Assembly (NCBI GenBank): GCA_012728835.1
Contig: JAAYEJ010000012.1
Span: 1-64,000, forward strand
DNA: 64,000 nt
Source of the DNA: Candidatus Brocadiaceae bacterium
GTDB lineage: Bacteria; Planctomycetota; Brocadiia; SM23-32
Reading direction: 5' to 3'
The position numbers and the translations under genes were made by a program. Of the stretch, positions 52,521 through 62,338 are shown piece by piece (positions within the stretch are counted from its first letter, which is position 1; the number at the start of each line of letters is the position of its first letter). A model generated the notes under the pieces. It was not told the origin of the DNA, did no database searches, and was given only the letters and a program-made list of their open reading frames with translations.

Positions 52521-52563
52521 TCCGCCTCCCGGACAGTCTACACAGGAATGTGGGGAACGCTCC

Positions 52564-52592
52564 ACGATACCCGGGAAGCCCCGTCGGGTCAA
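52564..52592 (-). promoter_or_regulatory. sigma70-type promoter for the beta-CASP nuclease
   Basis: Minus strand: TTGACC (52592-52587), 17-nt spacer, TATCGT (52569-52564). The predicted start lies about 37 nt before the ATG. Confidence 0.55.
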
Positions 52593-52659
52593 ACAGCGGC
52601 ACGGTCCGGTCCGTCAACTGGAATCTCGCCTGCCGAGGCCCCATACTGGCGACTTCGCC

Positions 52660-54099
52660 ATGGCTGCGGGACAGACCGGACGGACCGAGAAGATCGACCT
52701 GACATCAGGCCCCCTGATGGGGCACCTGGTGCGCATGGCCTGGCCGACGGTGCTGGGCATCGTGCTGCAGTCGCTCTACAGCATGGCCGATACGTTCTGG
52801 CTGGGCCGGCTGGGCGAGGGCAAGGGCGTGGTGGCCGTCGCGTCGCCCGGCGTCGTGCGGCCGGTTCTGTTCATTGCCGTCTCGCTCGGGTTCGGGCTGA
52901 GCATGGGCGGCACGGCGCTTGTGGCGCAGTTTACCGGGGCGGGAGAGCACCGCCGGGCCGACCGCGCGGCCGGCCAGACGCTGCTTCTGCTCAGCGCGAT
53001 GGGAGTGCTGGCTGCCTTGCCCATCGTCCTGCTGGCGCCGGGGATTCTGCGGCTCATGCGGGTGCCCCCGGGTGTGGTGGCGTCCGCCTCCGCCTACCTG
53101 CGCATCTTCATTGCCGGCCTGCCGTTCATGGCTTTCTCGATGGCGTATGCGTCGGTCCTCAGGGCGCTGGGCGACACGATCACGGCCGTGGTGATCGTGG
53201 GCGCGACGAACCTGCTGAACTTCGCCCTGGATCCGGTGTTGATCTTCGGCTGGGGCGGGCTGCCGGCTCTGGGGGTGCGGGGGGCCGCTCTGGCCAGTGC
53301 GATCGGGCAGGTTCTGAGTGCGTTCGGGTGCTACGTCTGCATGCGCCGGGGCCGGGCGGGGCTGCACGTTGGACTGGCCGAGTTCGTGCCCGACTGGACG
53401 CTGATCGGCCGGATCATCGCCGTGGGCGTGCCCGCCGGCGTCGGGTCCGCAATGAACTCCGTGGGCCTGGCCATCTTCCAGACGATCATCAACAGCTTCG
53501 GGACGGCCGTGGTGGGGGCCTTCACCATCGGCTTTCAGGTGCTGCATTTCTTCGACGCCCCCATGCACGGTGTGGCGCACGCGGCCGCACCGATCGTGGG
53601 GCAGGCCCTGGGGGCCGGCAAGGTGGCGCTGGCGCGCCGCGCCGTGCGGATGAGCGTCATCACGATGGCCCTGATCCTGCTGGCGCCCACGGCCTTCCTG
53701 ATGCTCCGGGGGCAGTGGGTGGCGCGCATCTTCATCCAGGACGCGGACGTCATCGCCGAGAGCGGCCGGTTCTTCCGGATCGTGCCGGCGTCGACCTACT
53801 TCTTCGGGGTGGTGATGGTGCTGATGGCGGCGTTCTACGGGTCCGGCCACACGCGTCCGGTGATGGCCATCTCGTTCGTGCGGGTGTTCGGCGTGCGGAT
53901 TCCGGCGGGGGCGATGCTGGCCTTCTGGCTGCACCTGGGCAGCGTAGGGGCCTACCTCGGGATGGTCGCCGGCAACGTCGCCGGCGCGCTGCTGTCGGTC
54001 TTCCTGTTCCTCAAAGGAGGGTGGGAGACGGGCGTGGTCGGCGGGCTTGCACAGGGGAGCGACGAAGACGAAGGGGAGCCGCCGCCGCCCGCCTCGTAG
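52660..54099 (+). CDS. MATE-family multidrug/metabolite exporter
   Basis: A 479-residue inner-membrane protein with about 12 hydrophobic segments. The family start KIDLTSGPLMGHLVRMAWPTVLG is present, followed by MADTFWLGRLG, FGLSMGGTALVAQFTGAGEHRRADRA, the repeat-half FAVG-type AAAPIVGQALGAGKVALARRAVR and MAAFYGSGHTRPVM. It should exchange sodium or protons for an organic cation or metabolite. A clear ribosome site is not visible before ATG 52660, but the conserved N-terminus supports this start. The C-terminal tail is acidic (DEDEGEP). The exported compound is unknown. Confidence 0.9.
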   Translation: MAAGQTGRTEKIDLTSGPLMGHLVRMAWPTVLGIVLQSLYSMADTFWLGRLGEGKGVVAVASPGVVRPVLFIAVSLGFGLSMGGTALVAQFTGAGEHRRADRAAGQTLLLLSAMGVLAALPIVLLAPGILRLMRVPPGVVASASAYLRIFIAGLPFMAFSMAYASVLRALGDTITAVVIVGATNLLNFALDPVLIFGWGGLPALGVRGAALASAIGQVLSAFGCYVCMRRGRAGLHVGLAEFVPDWTLIGRIIAVGVPAGVGSAMNSVGLAIFQTIINSFGTAVVGAFTIGFQVLHFFDAPMHGVAHAAAPIVGQALGAGKVALARRAVRMSVITMALILLAPTAFLMLRGQWVARIFIQDADVIAESGRFFRIVPASTYFFGVVMVLMAAFYGSGHTRPVMAISFVRVFGVRIPAGAMLAFWLHLGSVGAYLGMVAGNVAGALLSVFLFLKGGWETGVVGGLAQGSDEDEGEPPPPAS

Positions 54100-54102
54100 G
54101 CG

Positions 54103-55488
54103 CTACCTGTCCAGGATCGGGCCGTAGAGGGGGCCGTCGGAGCGCGCTGCATCGGCCGCACGCAGGGCGGAGAGCGCTTCGGCGACGACGTCGGCGATGG
54201 ATTCCTCTTCGCTCACCTCCGTCAGCGCACTGGCGATCTGCCGGTGCACGAACTCGGTGGGATTCGGGACGGACAGGTCGTACTCGCCCTCCCGGGCTGC
54301 GTAGTCCGCTCCGATTCGGCCGAGCAGGTCCACAGCCAGCCGCATGCGGCGCACGTTGGCGCGGCGCATCTCCCGTTCGTTCTCCTCGCGGGTGAGGCGC
54401 AGGGTCTCGACGGCCATGAAGGGGTTGATCGTGGTCTTGGTGGCGAAGTAGGAGAGGAAGCGGATCGTGAACTGGTTGTGCCGGAGCAGCCAGGCGCCCT
54501 CGGCCGTCAACTCCCGCACCCTGTCGAATCGGTGGCTCAGCAGGCTCAGGTACTGGTAGATGTGCGGATGGTCCAGGCGCTTGCCCTCGGCCATGAGGCG
54601 GGTGATGTCGTCGACGACCAGGCGGCCGGCCTGTGCCAGTCTCGTCATGCCGTCCTTATACGCCGCCTCCATGCGATCGGCCTCGGCGGTGCAGTAGGAT
54701 GCCTCCTCGTCGGAGAGGCTGGCGGGGCGGTCGGCCAGCATGTCCACGAACTTCCCGACGGCCTGGCGGCGAACGGGTTCGGAGGCCGCGGAGGATTCCT
54801 CGATGAGCGCCCGGAGGGCCGACGCCTCGGCGCCCACGAACACCCTCTTGCGCAGTTGCTCCTGGAGTGCCGTCAGGCGGCGGCGTTCGGTTCCGGCCGC
54901 CCGGCCCGGGCGTCCTTCGGCGACCCAGACGAGCACTTCGGTGATCTGGTTCTCGACGTACGTCATCTCGGCGTCGGCCCGGCGTTCCGCGATCATGTCG
55001 TCCAGCACCTGGCGATCCTCGTCGCTCAGTGCGAACTCAGGGGGCAGCGTGCCGTCGGCGGACATGCTGGCCAGGAGGGTTCCTACGAGGCTGCGGCGGG
55101 CGGAGGTGACACGCCACTCGACGGCCTTGCGGAGGGCCAGAGCACGGGCCATCCGGGGGTCGTCCTCCTCGTTCTGCAGGAGTTCCTGGTTCACATAGAG
55201 GAAGGAGAGCATCGGCCGGCGCTGCAGCACCTCCATCGCTCGGCGCCCCGTGTCGCTCTGCAGATCGACCGCCTCGGCGCCCAGGCTGCCGCGCAGGTCG
55301 CGAATCGCCGCCCGCAGTCGGGCCTGCGTCACCACCGAGAACGAGATGTGCAGGACGCTGTAGATGCAGAAGGGCACGAAGATGACGTAGAAGGGGACCG
55401 TGAACCACCGGGGAAGCAGCGGACCGGTGGCCGCCTCCCGCAGCGTGGGGGTCTGCTGTTCCTGCTCGATGCGGCTTGCTTCGCTCAT
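54103..55488 (-). CDS. single-pass membrane protein of unknown family, third gene of the FtsX-fusion operon
   Basis: A 461-residue protein I do not recognise. One membrane helix lies near the N-terminus (about residues 29-52, FTVPFYVIFVPFCIYSVLHI). The remaining ~400 residues are predicted from composition to be mostly helical and charged, without cysteine motifs or repeats, placing a large soluble domain on one side of the membrane. ATG 55488 is 16 nt after the stop of the DUF6785-like gene, so the two are probably coupled. Context with the 1588-residue permease fusion suggests an accessory subunit. No function can be assigned. Confidence 0.6.
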   Translation of the reverse strand: MSEASRIEQEQQTPTLREAATGPLLPRWFTVPFYVIFVPFCIYSVLHISFSVVTQARLRAAIRDLRGSLGAEAVDLQSDTGRRAMEVLQRRPMLSFLYVNQELLQNEEDDPRMARALALRKAVEWRVTSARRSLVGTLLASMSADGTLPPEFALSDEDRQVLDDMIAERRADAEMTYVENQITEVLVWVAEGRPGRAAGTERRRLTALQEQLRKRVFVGAEASALRALIEESSAASEPVRRQAVGKFVDMLADRPASLSDEEASYCTAEADRMEAAYKDGMTRLAQAGRLVVDDITRLMAEGKRLDHPHIYQYLSLLSHRFDRVRELTAEGAWLLRHNQFTIRFLSYFATKTTINPFMAVETLRLTREENEREMRRANVRRMRLAVDLLGRIGADYAAREGEYDLSVPNPTEFVHRQIASALTEVSEEESIADVVAEALSALRAADAARSDGPLYGPILDR

Positions 55489-55504
55489 TGTGGGGACTCG
55501 ACTG

Positions 55505-57466
55505 TCAGAATGGCACCATGGTGATGGCTCTGTGGATCAGGAGGATGGCCACGGCTCCCATCCCCACAAGGCCGGTGCCGCAGGCGAAGCCGGCGGCAAG
55601 TACGGGGGTGAAGTTGCCCCAGCGCTGGCGGCCGAAGACCTTCTGCATGTAGAACCGGCCCAGCAGGGCGGCGGCCAGCATGGGTGCGGCCCAGGCGGGG
55701 TCGCCGACCAGCCCGGTGATCGTTCCGTAGAGGAAGAGCGTGGGGGCTCCGATGAGGCGAAGGAACGTGTACATGGCCACGGCATAGCCGGTGCCGCAGC
55801 CGATGACGCGCCAGTTGAGGGCCTTGAGGAAGAAAGCGTTGCCCGTGGTCGTGGCCGTCATCCAGAAGGCGGTCATGGTGGCGTCGCGCGGCCAGAACCG
55901 CATGGCGTTCGGGTAGTCCTCCGGGATGTCGCTGATCTTGTAGAGGAAGGACCAGAACAGGAGGCCGGCGACGACGGCGATCGGCGCCATCAGAAGTTGC
56001 GCCTTGAAGATGCTCGTGAACCTCGTGCCCGTCAGTTCCACCTCACGGAAGTGCAGGGCGCTGCCGCCCTGGTCGCCCATGGGCACCGGCGCATACCAGA
56101 TGTCCACGCCCTTGTAGCCGCTCAGGACGAAGGCGGCCTCGCGAACGTAGGGGATGCCCACGGCGTGGCCGGTCAGACCGTGCAGGCGCGCGCTGACGTA
56201 GGAGATCATCGGCGTCCAGACAAATCCGAACAGGAGCAGCAGCCAGACGGGGAACTTGGGCACCAGCCAGTGGCAAAGCATGATCATCCAGAGCGTGCCG
56301 GCGATGTAGAACAGCACGGCCACCGGGATGGGCACGTCGCCCCGGCCTTTGGGGGGTGCCAGCGACCCGCCGCTGGTGGCGGACCGTGCGGCCTGGGCCT
56401 TGATGGCCTGGCTGAAGGCGGCGTAGAAGCCCAGCAGGGCGATGGCCACGGCCGTGCCGATCGAGAAGCTCAGCCAGAAGTCGAACTGGTTGGCCAGGCC
56501 CGTCTCGATGTAGTCCATGCCGGGCTGCCACATGTTCAGTATGCCGATGCGGTAGAGGATGGGGTTGAGGATCAGCCGCCCGAGCACGCCGCCGCAGAAG
56601 TTGCCCACGACCATCCAGAAGGGCAGCACGAAGCCGGAGAAGATCAGTGCCAGGTTCGTGCCGATGGCCAGAGGCACGGCGCGGAACCACCCCACATTCT
56701 GGAGCTTGGTGGTGAAGTCGTAGAACGGCACGGGGATCAGGTAGAGCGGCTTGCGCAGGAAGACGTCCGAGAGCGGGGGAATCGCCACGTAGATCAGGCC
56801 GAAGACGATGCCCACCGTGCTGCCGATCGAGAAGCAGCGCCACCGCCACGTCTCCTCGTCGCTCTCGGCAAGGGCCGTCACGCCCTTGGCGGCGATGGGC
56901 GCCATCGGGAAGGGCAGGCGCTCGACGTCGCTGGTCAGGCGGAAGACGGCGTACCCGAGGCTGAAGAAGCTCAGGCGCCCCCAGATCGTAAACAGGGCGA
57001 GCAGCCCCAGTTGCGGCCACCAGTCCCTGTGCAGCAGGGACCGCTGGATGAACGCCTCGCTGCCGGGCGGCGGTGCCTTCCAGAACGGTATCTGGTTGGC
57101 GATCTCGAACTGGACCGCCGCATCGCTGCGGACGAAGTACGTCATCCCCACGAACGTGTTCATCCACAGGTTCGGTATGGCCGCGCCCAGCACGCTGAAG
57201 GTCACGCTGTAGATGACGAACATCTCCTGGCGGCTCAGCGTCGTGCGGCAGCGCTTGGCGATTTCCAGGAAGACGATGAGGGTGACCCAGACGGCCGGCT
57301 GCCCGAGCTGCTGGCCGAGCATGAGGAACATGAACATCGAGCCGGGCATGACGACGAACGCGACGAACAGGCCCGCCAGGATGGCCTTGATGCCGAATCC
57401 GTCGGCGAATGCCGTGGGCTCTTCCTGCTCCTCGCGTATCTTCAGATAGTCTTCGCCGCCAGCCAT
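55505..57466 (-). CDS. DUF6785/OPT-like polytopic membrane protein, copy 2
   Basis: A 653-residue inner-membrane protein with roughly 14 hydrophobic segments and a short charged N-terminal tail (MAGGEDYLKIREEQEEP). Blocks such as SDVERLPFPMAPIAAKGVTAL, PFWMVVGNFCGGVLGRLI and GYKGVDIWYAPVPMGDQGG resemble the OPT-like/DUF6785 membrane proteins of PVC-type bacteria. It is flanked by the M28-FtsX fusion gene (64-nt gap) and the single-pass protein gene (16-nt gap) on the same strand. Peptide or oligosaccharide transport is a reasonable guess from the OPT resemblance, but no substrate is shown. Confidence 0.68.
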   Translation of the reverse strand: MAGGEDYLKIREEQEEPTAFADGFGIKAILAGLFVAFVVMPGSMFMFLMLGQQLGQPAVWVTLIVFLEIAKRCRTTLSRQEMFVIYSVTFSVLGAAIPNLWMNTFVGMTYFVRSDAAVQFEIANQIPFWKAPPPGSEAFIQRSLLHRDWWPQLGLLALFTIWGRLSFFSLGYAVFRLTSDVERLPFPMAPIAAKGVTALAESDEETWRWRCFSIGSTVGIVFGLIYVAIPPLSDVFLRKPLYLIPVPFYDFTTKLQNVGWFRAVPLAIGTNLALIFSGFVLPFWMVVGNFCGGVLGRLILNPILYRIGILNMWQPGMDYIETGLANQFDFWLSFSIGTAVAIALLGFYAAFSQAIKAQAARSATSGGSLAPPKGRGDVPIPVAVLFYIAGTLWMIMLCHWLVPKFPVWLLLLFGFVWTPMISYVSARLHGLTGHAVGIPYVREAAFVLSGYKGVDIWYAPVPMGDQGGSALHFREVELTGTRFTSIFKAQLLMAPIAVVAGLLFWSFLYKISDIPEDYPNAMRFWPRDATMTAFWMTATTTGNAFFLKALNWRVIGCGTGYAVAMYTFLRLIGAPTLFLYGTITGLVGDPAWAAPMLAAALLGRFYMQKVFGRQRWGNFTPVLAAGFACGTGLVGMGAVAILLIHRAITMVPF

Positions 57467-57530
57467 TGGTCGCCTATGCTCCGGTCCGTTTTCATGGCCC
57501 AGCGGCCGCCCCGGCGGGGGCGGCCGGCAT

Positions 57531-60500
57531 TCAGCTCGTCTGAACGGCCTGCCCGCTGAGGCGCGCCCGGCCCTCGGCGGTCAGCCGCTTCTTGGCGTCG
57601 GTCGTGACCAGGCGCCAGATCAGCAACTGCTTGCGCAGGTCCTTGAGGAATCCCAGGTTCATCCGGTGCCAGGTCTGGAACTCGCCGCTCTTGCGCGTCA
57701 GAACGAAGTACAGATACGTGATGTCGGGCTGTTCGGCGTCCGGCACGCTGGATATCTTGACGCTCTGGCTCACGCCCATGTCCAGAGGCGCCACCCAGAC
57801 GGTGGCCTCCATGGAGATGCGTCGGGAGCCTTCGACCGTCTCCTCGTAGAACGCCAGGTCGGCCGAGGTGAAACTGCCCACCGCGTCTTCGTCGTTGCTC
57901 TCGAAATACTCGTAGAGGTAGGAGATCACGCCGAGCGCCTCATGGGAGCTGACCGTGAACGGGAACCAGATCTCCCAGACGTCGCTGGTCGGCTTGGCGA
58001 TCGTCATCCGGCGCGTCTCGTCCGGCACGCTCAGCTTGCCGGCCATGCGGGCGGGGTAGGCCGTCGAGAGCAGCACGACGACCACCACCGCCAGGGCCGA
58101 CCACACGGCGCTGACGCTGGAGTAGTTCAGCGAGATGCCCTCCATCAGGGCGGGCACGTGGACGAGCCCCCGGCTGATCACCTGGCCCAGCAGGTATCCC
58201 AGCATGGCGCCCATGACGGCGAACACGCAGCTTTCGGCGAAGAACAGCGCGCCGATGTGCACCGGAGCGAGCCCGACCGAGGCGTAGGTCTTGATCTCGC
58301 CGATCCGCTCGTAGACGGCCCCGAGCATCGTGTTGAACACGATGAGCGCGGCGATCATGATCGGCACGACCAGGCCCTTGAGCCCTCCCATGCTCAGGCG
58401 GGCGCGCGTGGCCACGCGATGCACCTGCGGCGTGCCGCCCGGCGTCTTGCTGTAGCCCGCATACAGCGCCAGGTTCACGCGGCTGAGGAGCTCCTGGAGC
58501 ACCTGCCGGAACGGACGCAGCGAGGTGGCGCCCGTGCGGCCCGGTCCGGCGGCGATGGAGCGGACCGTGCCGCCCAGCTTCAGGTTGAGCTCGTTCGGGA
58601 TGAAGAGCACGCGGTCCGGCTCCATGTGCACGTACTGCTCTTCTTCCTCCTGCTGGGCGGACTTGCGGTGGACGAACGTCTCTACGTCCATCTCCCCGGT
58701 GGCGCTCAGGGCCAGCCCGCCGCTCCCGGCGGCCGTGCCGGTCTGGCCTTCGCGGTACTGCTGGGCGACGAAGTCGACGGGGGTGATCTCCTCGTCATCG
58801 ACGTCTTCGTAGCGGAACAGCTCGTCGCTGTTGATCGAGCCGATCACGCGCAACTGCCGGCCCATGACGCTGATGTAGGCCCGGCCCATGTCGGAGTCCT
58901 CGAGGCGCAGGTTCTCCTTCATGCGCGTCGGCACGATGCAGACGAAGGGCCAGTCGGGAGCCGACCGGTCGAACCACCCGTGGCTGAGGTACTGCGGGGT
59001 GTGGATGCCGGAGAACTGCGCTTCCTCGGGCGTGAGGCCGAGGATGGCGTTGGCCACCGCCTCGCCCTCGCCGCCGACCCGCGAGATCTCGATCTGAAGC
59101 TCCTCGGTCTTCTTCCGGTTGACGAACCAGCTGCGCGGGGCGACGTCCATGCCGCGCACGCGGAAGAAGTTCATCATGTCGTAGGCCACGAACTCCGGCA
59201 GCGGCCCCCAGCCGAGGCCGCGCAGCAGCACGCCTTCATACGGGGCCTCGCGCGGCGAGGCGTACTCCAGCATGCGCGTGGGCATCGTCTCGAAGCTGGT
59301 GAACGACAGGATCGTGAACGTCAGCAGGATCAGCGTGGCCGCCGTCAGCCCGGTGCGCACCTTGCGTTTGCGCATGTTGGAGATGCCGAGGATGAAGGCC
59401 GCCATCGTCGCGCTGGCGCGGGCCACGTCGGCCCGGTGGATCATGTCGACCTTCTGGCGCAGGTGTTCCATCACGATGTTGAACTTCGCCAGCAGGTACC
59501 AGATTACGCCCAGGGCGGCGACCAGCATGAAGAAGCCGTCCAGGATGATGATGGGGGTCTCGGAGAGCTGGAAGGCCGGGTGTACGAGCCGCAGGACGAT
59601 GTAGGAGAGCACGAACAGACAGGCGATGGCCAGCAGCTTCTTGCGGATGTCCACCACGTTCAGCAGCAGGCGTTCGGCGAAGATGACGAACGGCAGCAGC
59701 AGGGCGAAGTAGAAGACCACGCCCTTGACGACGTCCGTGGCCGTGTCGCGCACGTCCGGGTAGACGCGGTTCTCCAGCGCCCAGGCCATGTTCACGTTGT
59801 CGTAGAAGGTGTCGTAGTTCCCGGCGCCCATCTCGCGGCGGGCGTTGTGGATGTGCGCTTCGGCCTGGTCGTACAGCTCCCAGACCCGCGTCTTGTAGAT
59901 GCCGCTCTGCGTGAGCCGGTCCATGCGGTGGGCGTCGAGGCTGTGCATGTCCTGGACGGTCTGAAGCCCGGTCAGGTAGATGAAGTTCTCGGTCTGGTCG
60001 GCACGGTACCCGATGCCCGTCTTCTCCCGCTTGCTGCGCTCCTGCTCGGTCACCTGGTCCTGGTAGTTCAGCAGCAGCCCCTCGTTGCCGACGGCGGTGG
60101 CCGCCATGAGGTACTTCACGTTGCGGTCGCGGCGCGTGAAGTAGACGGCCAGCGGCTTGCTGAAGGGATCGTCGACGGTCTGCTGGCCGACGAACGAGAC
60201 CAGTTCGTCGGGCTGGAACTCGCTGTTGGATTCGCCCCGGACCGCGATCGTGCGGCCGAGCGTGGCCAGGGACAGCGGGTCGATCAGGTCGAAGATGGTG
60301 TTGCAGACGGCCCGGAAGAAGTTCATCCGAACGTCCGTCTCTCGTTCGGTCCAGTCGGCCTCCCGCGCGCGGGCCGAGGCCGCCACCAGCTCGGATTGGG
60401 CCACTTTGCTGACGACGCCGTCCGTGGGCGACAGGGCGAAGCCGTCGACGCGGAACGTCTGGGCGTCGACCAGCCCGAAGACCTCGAAGTGGCCCTGCAC

Positions 60501-62297
60501 GTTGCTGATGCGGAAGTCCAGCGTCGAGACGCCCATCATGCTCTTGGAGCGGCTGGTCAGGGTCGGGGCCAGCATGCTGACGGCCACGGTGGCGTTCGGG
60601 ATGGGCGTCTTCGGCATGTAGGCCAGGAGGGCCAGCTCAATGGTGAAGCCGAAGATGCTCCCGATCTTGCGCTGCTTCCAGATGTCCTTGCGCTGGATGG
60701 GCAGCACGGGGATGTCGGCCGTGCTCTTGATCAGGTGGGCGCAGGCGATGGCCTGCCGGCGGACGTTGTCGAGGTACGGCTCCAACTCCTCGTAGGTGTC
60801 CTGCGGCGTGTTGACGCTGTTGCGGGGGTCGCCGGCCGTCGCCAGCGTGATGCCCGGGTAGCCGCACAGCGAGATGACCTCGCTGTCGAAGGCCATCAGG
60901 TCGGGCACCAGAGACCGCCAGTCACGGCCCTGTTGGGGCACGATGCCGCTCAAGTACTTCAGAGTCCCGACCGGGCCGCCGCGGACGGACAGCCCGTTCA
61001 TCCACTCCGTCAGCAGGCTGCTGTACTCGGCGTAGGCCCGCTGGAGATCAATCTCCTGGTTGCTCCAGCTCAGCGTCAACTGGTCGTAGAAATTGCCCTT
61101 GTAGAAGGACCCCAGGCTGTTGTGCCGGCTGGAGAGGTCCAGTCCGATGAAGAAGTACGGCTCGCCCGTGGCCTGGCCGGCCGAGGCGTTGGGGCCGCTT
61201 CGGCGGGGGTACATGGTGCGGAACGCGTAGTCGCGCACGCCCGAGAGAGCCTGGTAGTGGCCGGGGGCGGCAATGAACTTCACCTTGCGCCGCGGCGGGT
61301 GCTTCGTCAGATACCTGGCGACCTCCAGCATGGTCGCCACGCCGCAGGTGCTCTCCGCTCCCGGGCAGAGGGCGGGGACGACCGAGGTCCCGTCGTAGTA
61401 GGTGAACACCACCAGCGCCTGATCCGCCAGTTGCGGATCGATGCCCGGGATCTCCCCGCTGATGCGGAAGACGTCCATCTCCTCCCACCGCATCTGGGCC
61501 CGTACGGTCGCCCGGACCGACGCGCCTTCCGGCGTTCCCAGCCGGTGCAGCGCCGCCTCAGCCTCGTCGGCCGAGGCCGTCTCGCCCGCGCGCCCCGACA
61601 GGGCCGCGGCCAGGGCCGGCAACTGCGCCTTCTGGATGTAGTAGCGCGGGACCGGAACCGGAAGGTCCATGTACTTTTGTTCGGCGTCGATGCGGAACGC
61701 ATGCGGCGACTGGACGAAGATGATGCCCGCCGCCCCGGCCTTGGCCACGTTCACCCACCGCGTGTCCGAAGCGAAATCCATCAGCACCAGGTTGCCGCGG
61801 ATCTCCTTCTTGTTCATGTCGCTCAAGTGTCCCGGGCCGACCCACACCAGATTCCCGGTGATTCCGTCCGGCCCGGTCATGGGGGTGCGAACATAGTTGG
61901 GAAAGAGGCAGTAGAGGGGAAGCTCGCGGGAGCCGACCGTCAGGGTGGCCCCGTGCGAGGGGCGCTCGCCGCGCTCCGCCTCCGGAATGCGCTTGCCCCA
62001 GCGCTCGTCGTCCGGGACGATGGGCACAACGACCTGGAACGGCTCTTCCGTCACGTTGGCCAGCCCGAGCGCGCGGAACTCGGCGGCGATGTAGCGGCCG
62101 GCCTCGTAGCAGCCGGGGTACCCCGTGAACCGGCTCTGGTAACCGGACAGGTGCCGGATGTGTCTGGCGGGGTCGATGGCCCGCAGGTCGGCTTCCGAGT
62201 CGCTCGCGGCCGCACCGGGCTCTGCGGCCAAGCTCGGTGTTGCGAGCAGAAAGAAAACAAACGCCGTACAGGCCGCGAATCCCCACTTGCGCGCCAT
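57531..62297 (-). CDS. M28-peptidase-like domain fused to FtsX/MacB-like permease, giant membrane protein
   Basis: A 1588-residue protein. A signal peptide (about 1-24) is followed by an M28-type region with an embedded PA-like domain (about 120-260; VAKAGAAGIIFVQSP). The metal-site motifs are altered: YYDGTS where HxDS is expected, PGAESTCG for PGADDNASG, no EE pair in AAPGHYQALSG, and NTPQDT for HTPxDT; IGLDLSS keeps the Asp. Three membrane helices occur near 850-945, then a permease core: helix 1 after MRKRKVRTGLTAATLIL (near 975), a ~300-residue outer loop, and three helices at about 1300-1420 with YERIGEIKTYASVGL. ATG 62297 has GAAGG upstream. An ATPase partner would be needed but none is encoded here. 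Confidence 0.8.
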   Translation of the reverse strand: MARKWGFAACTAFVFFLLATPSLAAEPGAAASDSEADLRAIDPARHIRHLSGYQSRFTGYPGCYEAGRYIAAEFRALGLANVTEEPFQVVVPIVPDDERWGKRIPEAERGERPSHGATLTVGSRELPLYCLFPNYVRTPMTGPDGITGNLVWVGPGHLSDMNKKEIRGNLVLMDFASDTRWVNVAKAGAAGIIFVQSPHAFRIDAEQKYMDLPVPVPRYYIQKAQLPALAAALSGRAGETASADEAEAALHRLGTPEGASVRATVRAQMRWEEMDVFRISGEIPGIDPQLADQALVVFTYYDGTSVVPALCPGAESTCGVATMLEVARYLTKHPPRRKVKFIAAPGHYQALSGVRDYAFRTMYPRRSGPNASAGQATGEPYFFIGLDLSSRHNSLGSFYKGNFYDQLTLSWSNQEIDLQRAYAEYSSLLTEWMNGLSVRGGPVGTLKYLSGIVPQQGRDWRSLVPDLMAFDSEVISLCGYPGITLATAGDPRNSVNTPQDTYEELEPYLDNVRRQAIACAHLIKSTADIPVLPIQRKDIWKQRKIGSIFGFTIELALLAYMPKTPIPNATVAVSMLAPTLTSRSKSMMGVSTLDFRISNVQGHFEVFGLVDAQTFRVDGFALSPTDGVVSKVAQSELVAASARAREADWTERETDVRMNFFRAVCNTIFDLIDPLSLATLGRTIAVRGESNSEFQPDELVSFVGQQTVDDPFSKPLAVYFTRRDRNVKYLMAATAVGNEGLLLNYQDQVTEQERSKREKTGIGYRADQTENFIYLTGLQTVQDMHSLDAHRMDRLTQSGIYKTRVWELYDQAEAHIHNARREMGAGNYDTFYDNVNMAWALENRVYPDVRDTATDVVKGVVFYFALLLPFVIFAERLLLNVVDIRKKLLAIACLFVLSYIVLRLVHPAFQLSETPIIILDGFFMLVAALGVIWYLLAKFNIVMEHLRQKVDMIHRADVARASATMAAFILGISNMRKRKVRTGLTAATLILLTFTILSFTSFETMPTRMLEYASPREAPYEGVLLRGLGWGPLPEFVAYDMMNFFRVRGMDVAPRSWFVNRKKTEELQIEISRVGGEGEAVANAILGLTPEEAQFSGIHTPQYLSHGWFDRSAPDWPFVCIVPTRMKENLRLEDSDMGRAYISVMGRQLRVIGSINSDELFRYEDVDDEEITPVDFVAQQYREGQTGTAAGSGGLALSATGEMDVETFVHRKSAQQEEEEQYVHMEPDRVLFIPNELNLKLGGTVRSIAAGPGRTGATSLRPFRQVLQELLSRVNLALYAGYSKTPGGTPQVHRVATRARLSMGGLKGLVVPIMIAALIVFNTMLGAVYERIGEIKTYASVGLAPVHIGALFFAESCVFAVMGAMLGYLLGQVISRGLVHVPALMEGISLNYSSVSAVWSALAVVVVVLLSTAYPARMAGKLSVPDETRRMTIAKPTSDVWEIWFPFTVSSHEALGVISYLYEYFESNDEDAVGSFTSADLAFYEETVEGSRRISMEATVWVAPLDMGVSQSVKISSVPDAEQPDITYLYFVLTRKSGEFQTWHRMNLGFLKDLRKQLLIWRLVTTDAKKRLTAEGRARLSGQAVQTS

Positions 62298-62338
62298 CTC
62301 TGGACCTTCTCGCATCAGGGCAACCGGTTGTCGCCGCC

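Noticed and set aside
52642-52647. CATACT as a -10 giving a nearly leaderless MATE transcript
   Set aside because: The -35 region (TGGAAT) is poor, so the call would rest on one weak hexamer.
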